Shown here piece by piece: positions 36,526 to 44,654 of a stretch of DNA of 64,000 bases. The notes below the pieces were generated by a model. The model was given only the letters and a program-made list of their open reading frames with translations. It was not told where the DNA came from and ran no database searches. Origin of the DNA: Anaerohalosphaera lusitana (GTDB lineage Bacteria; Planctomycetota; Phycisphaerae; Sedimentisphaerales; Anaerohalosphaeraceae); contig NZ_CP019791.1 in NCBI RefSeq assembly GCF_002007645.1, positions 1,426,001 through 1,490,000 of the forward strand, read 5' to 3'. Each line of letters begins with the position of its first letter. Within the stretch, counting starts at the first letter, position 1. The position numbers and the translations under genes were made by a program.

Positions 36526-37374
36526 ATGACCAATCGTAATCGCATAGTGAAATGTGCCCGCTGGCTCGCCCGGCGTGTCTGTATCTGGATGGTCCTGCTA
36601 TATACGGGAGGCTTTCTAATGGCTGGCTGTTTTTCAGACAGAATGATCTTCATACCTCCGCCTTCCAGCTATACCGACAGCGATCAGGTGATCAAGATAC
36701 CCGTCGGCGAACATGAAAGCAAAAGTGATAATGAAAATATTTCCGCCTTCCACCTGCCCAACGGCAAGGCCGAATACACGATCCTTTACAGCCACGGCAA
36801 CGCGGAAGACATCGGGCACAACGACTACCTCCTGGCCCGCTTCCGCGATCACGGCTACTCAGTGTTCGCCTACGACTACCGCGGTTACGGCACCAGCGAA
36901 GGCAAGCCCTCCACGAAGCACGCATACGAAGACGCAGATGCGGCATTTAAATATCTGACGGGCGAGCTGGGCACGGATCCGGGCAAAGTGATCGTCTACG
37001 GCCGAAGCGTAGGTGCGGGTCTCGCGACATACCTTGCCGAAAAGCATGACGTAGGCGCACTCGTCATCCAGAGCGGCTTCGTAACCGCCTTTCGCGTCAT
37101 TACACATTACCCAATCCTGCCCTTTGACAAGTTTAAGAACATCGACCGCATCAAAAACATAAACTGCCCCGTGTTTATAACCCACGGCCAGAAGGACAAG
37201 ATCGTAAAACCCTGGCACGGCAAGAAACTCTACGAAGCTGCAAACGACCCCAAACTAAAGCTCTGGGTCCCCAACACAGGCCACAACGAGGACCTGATCC
37301 ACATAGCAGGCGAACGCTTCTGGGACAAAATGGATGAGTTGGAAAAGGCGATCAATCAGAATCAAAGCGATTGA
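36526..37374 (+). CDS. Alpha/beta hydrolase, lipoprotein-like (ABHD13/17-like)
   Basis: This is a 282-residue serine hydrolase. The first 35 residues look like a signal with lipobox (LLYTGGFLMAGC), so it is probably anchored to a membrane. The hydrolase fold shows YSHGNAEDIGHND (oxyanion region), YDYRGYGTSEGKPS, the nucleophile motif YGRSVGAGLA, HGQKDKIV with the acid, and NTGHNED with the His. These match the family of bacterial ABHD13/17-like enzymes once called peptidase S9/S33-like. The natural substrate is not known. No clear ribosome site precedes the ATG, which lies right behind the terminator hairpin of the previous gene. Confidence 0.75.
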   Translation: MTNRNRIVKCARWLARRVCIWMVLLYTGGFLMAGCFSDRMIFIPPPSSYTDSDQVIKIPVGEHESKSDNENISAFHLPNGKAEYTILYSHGNAEDIGHNDYLLARFRDHGYSVFAYDYRGYGTSEGKPSTKHAYEDADAAFKYLTGELGTDPGKVIVYGRSVGAGLATYLAEKHDVGALVIQSGFVTAFRVITHYPILPFDKFKNIDRIKNINCPVFITHGQKDKIVKPWHGKKLYEAANDPKLKLWVPNTGHNEDLIHIAGERFWDKMDELEKAINQNQSD

Positions 37375-37460
37375 TCAGAAAACGAGTGTGAGGTCCTGAT
37401 GGCGGTATTAGTCTTCTCGCCGTTTGACGAGTTATACTGATTTGCAGCGAGGGCATTGAA

Positions 37461-37508
37461 ATGGATTTTGCGATACTGGCAGATCATTGGCTGACTTCAG
37501 CACAATAA
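37461..37508 (+). pseudogene. Remnant of a dockerin-like tail
   Basis: A 15-codon frame reads MDFAILADHWL and a few more residues before a stop. This matches the DFAILAxxWL part of the C-terminal tails at 5.4, 7.2 and 17.7 kb. The frame is open only back to about 37428 and the acidic loop before it is not conserved. It may be the end of a lost exported-protein gene. The match is short, so chance cannot be excluded. Confidence 0.3.
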
Positions 37509-37524
37509 CCGAATAGCGGCGCAT

Positions 37525-37550
37525 AAAAAAGCCCTGCTTTCGGGCAGGGC
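37525..37550 (-). terminator. Intrinsic terminator of csrA
   Basis: On the minus strand GCCCTGC and GCAGGGC pair around a short CCGAAA loop and are followed by TTTTTT. It lies 40 bases after the csrA stop. Confidence 0.85.
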
Positions 37551-37590
37551 TGGTAGTTGCAAGTATTTTGCGAGCAATGGTTTAGGTGTG

Positions 37591-37794
37591 TCAGCCGTTG
37601 TTGGTTGAGGCGCCTTTGACCTTTTGCTGTTTTTCCTTCTGGATGGCTTCGTAGACCTCTTTGCGGTGGACCGATATGCTTCGCGGTGCGGTTATGCCCA
37701 GTCGGACCTTATCACCTCGGACATCAACGATGGTAACTTCCACATCATCGCCAATAATAATTGATTCGTCCTTCTGTCTGCTCAGAACCAACAT
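37591..37794 (-). CDS. csrA: Carbon storage regulator CsrA
   Basis: This 67-residue RNA-binding post-transcriptional regulator starts [20 protein letters not shown] and continues with [27 protein letters not shown], the full CsrA fold including the RNA-contacting L4, R6 and the conserved Arg44-type region. A much longer in-frame reading upstream is not coding: AAGGAG seven bases before the ATG at 37794 and the family's normal length (60-70) fix the start. CsrA dimers bind GGA motifs in mRNA leaders and control translation. The AAGGAG in its own leader could be a self-binding site. A strong minus-strand terminator follows. Confidence 0.95.
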   Translation of the reverse strand: MLVLSRQKDESIIIGDDVEVTIVDVRGDKVRLGITAPRSISVHRKEVYEAIQKEKQQKVKGASTNNG

Positions 37795-38340
37795 TTGCGA
37801 CTCCTTATTTCGCTTGTGTTTCCGTCCATAGAATGGGACAGATATATTCTCAAAACTCCTCGTTTCGCGTTCATTATACGCGATTACAGGATTTACATCC
37901 GCTAAAAAATCGCCCCGAAGGGGGATTTTCTGTTTTGCCGGGCGTTTGACCGCGGCTGGGCAGGTGACGTAAGTGTCATCAACCCATGAAGTTACGCAAA
38001 CATAAGACATAGTACAGCAACTTCAAATTACAATACATACTTCGGCTGTTTGTACGGGGTCGAACAGATAAAATTTCTGAATTTGAGACTTTTTTTGTTC
38101 TGGTACAGGTTTTATGGTACGTAAGTTGTTTCATAGCAGCGTTTTGCCAACGAGGGGTGTTGGGTTATGGGTGGAACCCCAATCGCATTTAGTGAGCGAT
38201 TTTGAGCCGTGTGCTGGTGCTCTTGAGGGCAGGTAAGGGGCACGGTTCATTTATACAAGCGGCGGTTTTGGGTTCTAAACAATCGCTGGACTTGATTTGC
38301 AGCAGGTCGTAAATGCTTAATATAAAAGAGCTTAGCCTTT
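37795..38340. other. 546-base gene-free stretch at the GC-skew switch
   Basis: The stretch holds the csrA leader and a strong hairpin (37904-37929). It has no coding frame that looks real and no DnaA box of the TTATCCACA type. Somewhere here the + strand changes from slightly C-rich to strongly G-rich. A direct repeat GGTAC...GGTAC (about 38102-38121) was noted, without a known function. Confidence 0.5.
37904..37929 (-). terminator. UUCG-type hairpin with T-run upstream of csrA
   Basis: On the minus strand AAAATCCCCC TTCG GGGCGATTTTTT forms a ten-pair stem with one mismatch and a stable TTCG loop. It lies about 110 bases before the csrA start. No gene ends there on this strand, so it may be a leader attenuator or the end of an unseen small RNA. 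Confidence 0.55.
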
Positions 38341-39333
38341 TTACGCGGCGGTGTGTTCTTCGTGTTCGTGTTTTGCGTGGGCGAACCAGACCGCGGACCA
38401 GTAGCCTGCGATGCATCCGATGGAGCCGAAGGCTACGATGTGAAGGGGCAGGATGGAGCCGAGGGCGCGGGGGTAAAAGGCGGAGGGCCAATTCTGGGTC
38501 ATATATTCGAGGATGTCACCCTTGCCGTAGGCGGTCATGGCCCAGTAGACGAGCAGGCAGGTGGCGAGGGTTGTGATGACGTAACTTATGTCCAGGAAGT
38601 ACTTTACGGCAAGTGCTGCCAGGCCGAAGGCGATTATCATGGCAAGTGCTGCCTGCGATGTGGCGACTTGCCCTATGACGGTGCCGAGGCGCGGGTCGCG
38701 CATTCTGACGTCCTGGGCGAAGATGCCGCTGGCGAACTGGGCTATTACAACGGCGGCGACGAGGGCAATTGCAATTGCTAAACCCTTGTTAAAGCCAGGC
38801 TTATGAGCACTTTCGTCTTCGGTCAGGGCGACTTTTTCATTCTTTATTTTCATTGCGGCGAAAACGCCGAGGTAGCCTGCTGCGACGATTGCGAGCCAGA
38901 AAATACCTTCCCATTTGAGGCCGGAATAGAGGTCCATTCTTTGCGTAAGTCCATTATTGACAATGATTAAGTCGAACATCTGGCCCGAACGGAAGGCGAC
39001 GTATGCCAGGCCCGCGGGGGCGGCGAGTGGGGCGAGCTGTCGGCCGTTGGGCCAGGCGGCGAAGTAAGCGAGAAGGCCTGCGAGGGCGGCGAGGATGATG
39101 CAAGCTATTATGGATACTATACTTACGTCGCCGTGGTAGAGGGTGACCGCGCCTTGCGGGAAGGAGGGTTTTAGCATTGGCCAGGCGAAAAAGCCTAGCA
39201 CTACAACGCCTACGATGGCGGCGAGGGCTGCGCGTATGCGGATCATGACCGGGACGCCGACAAAACCGAGTGCGGCGGCGGCGATGATTATGGTTAGAAA
39301 TGATGTAAGTACAATGCCTGCAGTGATTTCCAT
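38341..39333 (-). CDS. Multi-pass membrane protein of unknown function
   Basis: This 330-residue inner-membrane protein has about nine hydrophobic segments (for example GIVLTSFLTIIIAAAALGFVGV, IVSIIACIILAALAGLLAYF, YVITTLATCLLVYWAM). The C-terminus is His/Glu-rich (AHAKHEHEEH). The start at 39333 (MEITAGIVL) is chosen over 39447 because AAAGGGA lies upstream and it begins at once with the first membrane segment. I do not recognise the family. The IS630 element ends 86 bases upstream of this start, so the natural promoter region may have been displaced. Confidence 0.7.
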   Translation of the reverse strand: MEITAGIVLTSFLTIIIAAAALGFVGVPVMIRIRAALAAIVGVVVLGFFAWPMLKPSFPQGAVTLYHGDVSIVSIIACIILAALAGLLAYFAAWPNGRQLAPLAAPAGLAYVAFRSGQMFDLIIVNNGLTQRMDLYSGLKWEGIFWLAIVAAGYLGVFAAMKIKNEKVALTEDESAHKPGFNKGLAIAIALVAAVVIAQFASGIFAQDVRMRDPRLGTVIGQVATSQAALAMIIAFGLAALAVKYFLDISYVITTLATCLLVYWAMTAYGKGDILEYMTQNWPSAFYPRALGSILPLHIVAFGSIGCIAGYWSAVWFAHAKHEHEEHTAA

Positions 39334-39512
39334 CAAATTCCCTTTCGAAAAGTATCTGACTAAATTACCACCGGAAAGGTCGGCTGGCAAGCAAAAAAAC
39401 GGGTATTTGATGTGTGATACGCATTGTGAAATTTTTTCGCGCGCCACGGTTTTAGACTTGCGCCATCGCTAATGATGTGTCATAATTCCTAAAAAATGAA
39501 AGGAAATATGGC

Positions 39513-40082
39513 ATGCACATCAGTGAGATCAAGTACGGTGACCTGCAAAAGTTAAAAGAAAAAGCTCGGATTGAAACCAATGCAAAGCAGCGAGATCGAT
39601 ATCGGGTGGTAGCCCTGGCATTGGAGGGATGGCAAACAAAAGCGATCATGACAAAACTTGATCGCAGCAAAAACTTCGTTCAGCGATGGTGTTATTTCTA
39701 CCGTGATGGCGGCATTGAGGCTATCGCACCAAAACGTCAAAGCGGCAGGCCTACAAAACTGCCACGCAAAAAAGAGCCTGAGTTGATCAAGCGAATTCAA
39801 GATGGACCAACCGATTCAGACGGTGGTGTATGTGTGCTACGCGGCAGAGACATAAGACGGATTCTTGAAAGAGAATTTGGCGTAAAATATTCGCTCTTCG
39901 GCGTCTATGATCTAATGCATAGATTGGGGCTTTCATGTCTAAAACCAAGGCCTAAGCACCGAAAGAACGATCCGGAAAAAATGCAGCAGTGGTTGGAGCA
40001 AGCCCCCTTTTTGTCCAAAAAGTCCGAACAGAAAACCCCGAAAAGAAAATTGAGATCTGGTTCCAGGACGAAGTGCGAATAG
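39513..40082 (+). CDS. IS630 transposase, N-terminal frame (DNA-binding part)
   Basis: This 189-residue frame carries the helix-turn-helix region of an IS630 transposase (GWQTKAIMTKLDRSKNFVQRWCYFYRDGG) and the second winged-helix segment (RGRDIRRILEREFGVKYS, YDLMHRLGLSCLKPRP). It runs to a stop at 40082 and overlaps the next frame by 94 bases. The catalytic part lies in the -1 frame (next entry), so the full enzyme needs a -1 ribosomal shift, as is common in the family, or a mutation has broken it. AAAGGA precedes the ATG. Confidence 0.9.
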   Translation: MHISEIKYGDLQKLKEKARIETNAKQRDRYRVVALALEGWQTKAIMTKLDRSKNFVQRWCYFYRDGGIEAIAPKRQSGRPTKLPRKKEPELIKRIQDGPTDSDGGVCVLRGRDIRRILEREFGVKYSLFGVYDLMHRLGLSCLKPRPKHRKNDPEKMQQWLEQAPFLSKKSEQKTPKRKLRSGSRTKCE

Positions 40083-40561
40083 GCCAGCAAGGAACACTGA
40101 CCAATGTTTGGGCTCCAAAAGGATCCAGGCCTACAGCAGTAAAGCAGACCGAGTATGATTGGGTATATATTTTTGGAGCTGTCAATCCTGTCAATGGCAA
40201 ATCGTCGGCTGTGATTACTCCGACTGTTAACACTGATTATATGAATCACCACCTGAGATTTATAAGCGAGGAGGCAGGCAAAGATGTACATGTGGTTCTG
40301 GTTCTTGATCAGGCTGGTTGGCATATCGCTAAACAGTTGGTTGTGCCGAAGAATATCAGCCTGCTTCACCTGCCTGCATACAGTCCGGAATTGAATCCGA
40401 TAGAACGTCTTTGGGCCTATATGAAGAGTCACTACTTGAGCAACCGCATTTACAAAAATTATGAGGAAATATTCAACGCAGGAACAGTTGCATGGAACAA
40501 TATAACCTCAGAAATGTTCTGCTCAATATGCAATACTGAATGGATTAAGCATGAGAATTAA
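39989..40561 (+). CDS. IS630 transposase, C-terminal frame (DDE catalytic part)
   Basis: This frame has the three catalytic acids in order: Asp in WFQDEVRIG, Asp in LVLDQAGWH and Glu in YSPELNPIERLWAYMK. It has no good start of its own; the first possible codon is a GTG inside the other frame. It lies in the -1 frame to it. A run of five C then five T (40004-40013) and a following AAAAAG fall in the overlap and are candidate slip sites, but no perfect X-XXY-YYZ heptamer was found. It stops directly next to the right inverted end. Confidence 0.85.
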   Translation: MVGASPLFVQKVRTENPEKKIEIWFQDEVRIGQQGTLTNVWAPKGSRPTAVKQTEYDWVYIFGAVNPVNGKSSAVITPTVNTDYMNHHLRFISEEAGKDVHVVLVLDQAGWHIAKQLVVPKNISLLHLPAYSPELNPIERLWAYMKSHYLSNRIYKNYEEIFNAGTVAWNNITSEMFCSICNTEWIKHEN

Positions 40562-40574
40562 TCACAATGCGTAT

Positions 40575-40860
40575 GAGGGCGGTTTGCAGGTGGTGGGCGG
40601 TTAATGCGGATGCATGGACACCTGGTAAATAAGACATTGGGGCTGGAGGGCCGATTTTGGGCGATTTTCGGGGTTGAAAAGTTGGGCAAAAGCAGGATGA
40701 AAGTGAGAAGAAATGGGGTAAAAGTAAGCAAAGATGGGGTGAAAGTGGGGTGAAAGTAACAGGCGGTATCCTACCTGTCAAGTGGGAGATGTTTGAGGGG
40801 CATTTTTTACCACGAAGGGCACGAAGGAGCACGAAGAAAGAGCTGGAGGGGTGCTTTATA
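40575..40860. repeat. Low-complexity and short-repeat region
   Basis: From 40671 to 40770 the strand is purine-rich with repeats of the type GGGGTGAAAGT. At 40811 follows a CACGAAGGGCACGAAGGAGCACGAAG direct repeat (unit about nine bases). No gene was supported. Similar CACGAAGG strings are widespread in planctomycete intergenic DNA. Confidence 0.5.
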
Positions 40861-40879
40861 AATAATGATAATCATGATC
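40861..40879. promoter_or_regulatory. Fur-box-like site 1
   Basis: AATAATGATAATCATGATC matches the classic 19-base Fur consensus GATAATGATAATCATTATC at 17 of 19 positions. No iron gene lies next to it. Confidence 0.5.
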
Positions 40880-41146
40880 AACACGGGGTAGGGGTTTGAG
40901 ATTTTTTAATATGAAGTATTTCGGAGTCGATGTGTATCTTTTTCTTTTTTTAGTCTTTGGGTGTGGTCGGGTAGTGCGGGAGGAGCTATGGGCGTTGCTT
41001 TGTATTTGCACCGTCAGGGTGTTTTTGGGCGTGCATGCGGACACGTGATGTTCTCTGGATCCCAAATTAATTTTGGAATGACACAATGGATGCGAAATTA
41101 CCTCTACTTGCATGGATGTAGGATGTTTGGGCCGGGGCAGAATCCG

Positions 41147-41306
41147 GAAACTATTTCAAAACTCAGATTTGCCTTTCGGCGGCCATTTTTCCGTTCGGCT
41201 GCGTTGTGCAAAATCAGCAAGAGAAAGCTGGGGCTAATTTCACACGCCTTGCCGAGACGAAAAAATTGCTTGCCGAGAAGCCAAAAGCAGTTTTAAAACA
41301 GCTTCT
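41147..41306 (+). repeat. MITE-like element, copy B
   Basis: It begins GAAACTATTTCAAAACTCAG and ends AGCAGTTTTAAAACAGCTTC, with the shared middle CCGTTCGGCTGCGTTGTGC. Composition is even while its surroundings are G-rich. Confidence 0.8.
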
Positions 41307-41537
41307 GCAGCCGTGTCTCTGACGAACTTTTTGGGGGGCCATTCTCGGCGGACTTTTTTCATAATATTATGCGGCTGGGTGGTGAGGCGGATGGTTGGGG
41401 TGCTGGGATGTTTATTTGGTTGGCTGACGTTCTGTGATGATCTTATGTTTTGGCTTGACATTTTGGGGTGTGTCGGTGGATTTCAACCATGTGTGCTTGA
41501 GTTGTTAAATCATGATGAGTTATTTATTGCTTCCCGA

Positions 41538-41556
41538 GATAATGGTAATCATTATC
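41538..41556. promoter_or_regulatory. Fur-box-like site 2
   Basis: GATAATGGTAATCATTATC matches the Fur consensus at 18 of 19 positions. It starts the first unit of a repeat (see 41538-41990). Confidence 0.55.
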
Positions 41557-41717
41557 AACAGGCTCCAGGGCTAGCACTTATTAGGGTATTGCGTGCAGGA
41601 TTATTTCTGTTGGAGAAGGCGTGCTTTTTGGGTTGGTTTGTGCGGTTCGGTTGCGGGATGCTGATGTTGGTGGTGGGGGTGGTTGGTGGATCGTTAGGGG
41701 TGTTTTCCGCTTTCTAA

Positions 41718-41736
41718 GATAATGATAATCATGATC
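41718..41736. promoter_or_regulatory. Fur-box-like site 3
   Basis: GATAATGATAATCATGATC matches the Fur consensus at 18 of 19 positions. Confidence 0.55.
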
Positions 41737-41937
41737 AAAACGCTTTATGGCTAGCGGTATTGGGGGTATTGAGTGCAGGTATACTTTTGTTGGGGGAGGC
41801 GTACTTTTGGGGATTGGTTTTTGTTGTTCGATTGTCTGATGCTGGCTCTTGTGGCAGGTTTTTGCTGGTCAGTTGTGCGTCGCTCGGTAATGGGGTGGCT
41901 GGTTGGTGGATCGTTAGGGGTGTTTTCCGCTTTCTAA

Positions 41938-41956
41938 GATAACGATAATCATAATC
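41938..41956. promoter_or_regulatory. Fur-box-like site 4
   Basis: GATAACGATAATCATAATC matches the Fur consensus at 17 of 19 positions. Confidence 0.5.
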
Positions 41957-42029
41957 AACACGCATTGTGGATTGTAATTTTATAGGCGATTGGTTTTGTG
42001 TGCTGGGTGTTAGTTGTTGCGGAGAGGTG

Positions 42030-42341
42030 TTATTTTGCGGGGGTGAATTTGTCGGTTATGGTGCCGGGGTTGGGGCCGCCTGCGGCTGCTATGGTTGGGT
42101 CGGTGAAGTGGTGTTTGAGGCGGGTGATGTAGTCGGGTTCGGGGCAGGAATCGTCGTCGAAGAAGATCAGGATGCTGCCGTTGGCGTTTTGCGCAGCGGT
42201 ATTGCGCTGGCGGCATGGGCCAAAACCTTTTGCGTGGATCACTTCGATGTCGGCCGGGGCGCAGTTGAGGTTTTCAATGCTGACGGAGCCGTAAGGTCTG
42301 TTGTCTTTTGGCCAGACTGGGATGATAATAGTAAAGTTCAT
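42030..42341 (-). pseudogene. Truncated family 2 glycosyltransferase
   Basis: The 103-residue frame starts MNFTIIIPVWPKD and includes ENLNCAPADIEVIHA, GPCRQRNTAAQNANGSILIFFDDDSCPEPDYI and TIAAAGGP. This is the nucleotide-binding half of a GT2 enzyme with its DxD-like FFDDDS motif. Full-length enzymes have 250-350 residues; here the frame stops soon after GGPNPGTI and the downstream DNA is the Fur-box repeat. It is therefore probably a remnant. The start at 42341 is the first ATG and would lie 17 bases after the WG-repeat gene end. Confidence 0.7.
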
Positions 42342-42358
42342 ACATACTTCAAAGATAA

Positions 42359-43633
42359 CTACTTGCTGTCCGACCACACCCAATTGCCTTTAGTGTCGAT
42401 ATAGCCTTTACGATCCTCAAGTTGAACATATGCTAGGCCGCCTATGAAGCTTCGCATTTGAGGTCTTAGGCCGTAATCCAAATCCGTAACCGCTATCTGG
42501 ATGACCATGTCGCCTTGATTGTTGATATAACCATGATATACTTTATCATCACGTAATTCGCGCACAAATGCCAAAGACCCATTGAAATCACCAGAGCTCA
42601 GGAATCGCTGTTCAATGACGAATTTGCCGTTTTTGTCAATATAACCTCTTAACTTCTCACCGAGTGGCTTTGCTGGGGCAAGTCCATTTGTAAATGGCGC
42701 AACTAGTTTGAATCTTTCTTTATATAGTTCGGTACCGGTGAAATCTACATGATACATGCTTTCTTCTTCAACTTTACTTACAATAAAACCAACGTCGGGG
42801 TCCGGCCAAAAGAAATCAAAACCAGACATGATCTCTTTGCCGGAGAGGTCTAAAACCTGCCCACCTTCTGACTCTGTTGAAACAAAGATGTAGTTGTCAA
42901 ATACTCGGATGAACTCAAACCACTTATCTCTAAAGAGTTTTTCAGACTTTTCATATAAGCCGTATTTGCCATTCTTTTGCACGACTGCGAACCTGCTCTC
43001 TGGCCAGTATATCCTTTCGATCCTGTCGAAGTCAAAGTCCAGAACAGTTTCCGCCTGTAAATCTATTATACCCCATTTCCCGCTAAGCTTTGCAGGGGCG
43101 TAACCGTTACTGAAGTTTTCGACAGCATCATATTTAGGTTCGATCGCAATGGAGCCGCCGGGTTTTATAAAGCCCCATTTGTCATCCACGCGGACCGCAA
43201 TCAGTTCCAGCATATCTGCTGAATTGTAATCCCGGCGTAATGCATCACTGCATTCAAACACCTTTTCCTGCCTGGTGTAATCAAAAAGCTGTCCGTTTTG
43301 CCCATCGAATGCAAACAAAAACCGTTCATCTATGTAGTGCGACGACCATTTCTCCCAACTGCCTGCCAAAGTCGCGATCCCCTCTCCCTCAGCGTCAAAC
43401 GCGATCATACTTTCCGGCGTCCAGGCCACAGTATTACCCACAAAAGGAACACCAAAGTAGATTAGGTCATACTTAGCAGGAATAATGACCCCTTCAGCAG
43501 AATCCAAAACGCCAAATTTACCCTCATAGGTTTCAAGCACGAATTTATAATCACAATTAGAGGTTGCACCAAATAGTGTCTGGCCAATGCCAAGGAGCAT
43601 CAACATTAATTGTGTAAGTGAAAATTTCCTCAT
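42359..43633 (-). CDS. Secreted WG-repeat protein next to an Rhs tip
   Basis: This is a 424-residue protein with a signal peptide (RKFSLTQLMLMLLGIGQTLFG) and many WG-type repeats: GKFGVLDSAEGVIIPAKYD, DKWGFIKPGGSIAIEPKYD, GKWGIIDLQAET, GKYGLYEKSEK, RGYIDKNGKFVIEQRF and RKGYIDTKGNWVW. GAGGG before the ATG at 43633 supports the start over 43693. WG (KWG) repeats form beta-rich propeller-like or solenoid structures of mostly unknown role. It starts 13 bases after the Rhs fragment stop, on the same strand, the place where an immunity gene usually stands in Rhs loci. Composition (C over G) differs from both sides. An immunity role is a guess; the signal peptide would place it outside the cytoplasm. 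Confidence 0.75.
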   Translation of the reverse strand: MRKFSLTQLMLMLLGIGQTLFGATSNCDYKFVLETYEGKFGVLDSAEGVIIPAKYDLIYFGVPFVGNTVAWTPESMIAFDAEGEGIATLAGSWEKWSSHYIDERFLFAFDGQNGQLFDYTRQEKVFECSDALRRDYNSADMLELIAVRVDDKWGFIKPGGSIAIEPKYDAVENFSNGYAPAKLSGKWGIIDLQAETVLDFDFDRIERIYWPESRFAVVQKNGKYGLYEKSEKLFRDKWFEFIRVFDNYIFVSTESEGGQVLDLSGKEIMSGFDFFWPDPDVGFIVSKVEEESMYHVDFTGTELYKERFKLVAPFTNGLAPAKPLGEKLRGYIDKNGKFVIEQRFLSSGDFNGSLAFVRELRDDKVYHGYINNQGDMVIQIAVTDLDYGLRPQMRSFIGGLAYVQLEDRKGYIDTKGNWVWSDSK

Positions 43634-43646
43634 TATAGAGCCCTCT

Positions 43647-44654
43647 TTATTCGCATACAACCTTTTTAAGCTTAGACTTAACTTTATCCTCAATGCTTAC
43701 GGGATCATTTAGGACATTATTTAGGAACTGATTGACTTCCCGTGCAACATTTCCACTGCCAATCAATACTGGGTACGTGCCAATTTGTATGTCTTGCTCA
43801 GCAATGACTACTCTCAATTCTTTGGTATCCTTTTTCCAATCAGTCCACTTCGTACCACCATCTGTAAAAGGTATAGGAATGCCTAGAAACCGTTTACATA
43901 CTCCCACACAACGTTTGACCTGATATTCTACATCAAACTCACCATCCAACCTCACGCGTGAGACGGATCTTTTTTTTGCTTCTGTACCAGTTGGGAAAAG
44001 GTTCATTAGACGATGGTATATGATACTACTACCACTTCCGACAAGTCGCTTTAGTAATCTCTTCAGTATCTTTTTAGCAATGTCGTCGATCTCCATCCCC
44101 GGCTGCTCAGTAATATCTTCAATTTCGTCGATGTCCCCTATGTTACCAATATCTTCCCATTCATCGTAAAAAGTCAGATACAAAGCCAATGAATATCCAT
44201 TGGGCGATAAACCATTTAATTGCACCTCGCAATCGCCCAACTTACAGAGGCCCCAAGGATCCACAGCACACAAAGGGTTAGAACCAATGTATTCATATAA
44301 ACTTAATCCGTCTATATATTCAAGCGGGTCTTTCTGCAGGAATCTTCCTGTTTGGGGGTCGTAGTATCTTGCTCTGTAGTAGTATATCCGGAGTTTGCCG
44401 TTGTCGAGGTTGTCGAGTCTTCGGCCGGTGTATAGGGCGGTGGTGCGGCAGTCGGAGGTGTTGTCGGGGTCGAGGACGTGGACGTTGCCGTAGGTGTCGT
44501 ATTCGTAGCGTTCGATGACGCCGCCGGTGTTGTTGAAGGTGACGGTGGTGCTGTAGAGATGGTCGTGGCCGTAGTAGTAGAGTACGCCGGTTGGGCTGGT
44601 GTGGTAGTCTATGGTGTTGGGGTGGATATTATGGATTTTGTAAAGAGCTTGTTC
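43647..44654 (-). pseudogene. Rhs/YD-repeat protein, 5'-truncated: core end plus C-terminal tip
   Basis: An open frame runs from the MITE border to the stop at 43647. The first 125 residues are the Rhs-associated core: GVLYYYGHDHLYSTTV, RYEYDTYGNV, YYRARYYDPQTGRFLQKDP, LSLYEYIGSNPLCAVDPWGL. After the DPWGL point comes a tip of about 200 residues with CVGVCKRFLGIPIPF, unlike any toxin I recognise. No start or ribosome site was found; the MITE at 44655 interrupts the gene and nothing Rhs-like follows beyond it, so it is an orphan fragment. The DNA for the core is G-rich on the + strand, but from about 44340 on to the tip it is not, so the tip probably came by exchange. Confidence 0.8.

Larger units (their letters stand above)
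39420..40571 (+). mobile_element. IS630-family insertion sequence with intact ends
   Basis: Inverted ends CGCATTGTGA at 39420-39429 and TCACAATGCG at 40562-40571 match perfectly over ten bases, and each is flanked by TA, the target that IS630/Tc1 elements duplicate. Length is 1152 bases. Inside are two overlapping transposase frames. Base composition is even, unlike the G-rich + strand around it, which suggests a recent arrival. Confidence 0.9.
41538..41990. repeat. Imperfect tandem repeat, units of 180 and 220 bases, each starting with a Fur-box-like site
   Basis: The 39-base run from GGTTGGTGGATCGTTAGGGG to the next Fur-like site is the same at 41681-41719 and 41901-41939, exactly 220 bases apart. 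Segments after each site (CTAGCNNTATT, GTATTG-GTGCAGG, GGCGTRCTTTT) are also alike in the first two units. Third unit is partial. No convincing coding frame. Region 41307-41537 shows no gene. Confidence 0.75.

Noticed and set aside
37795-38340. Possible riboswitch, small RNA gene or origin in the csrA upstream region
   Set aside because: Apart from one strong hairpin no known riboswitch core, tRNA fold or set of DnaA boxes was seen.
40856-41965. Several frames of 76-134 residues in the Fur-box repeat region
   Set aside because: They code Fur boxes and G-rich repeats as protein, without start signals or family likeness.
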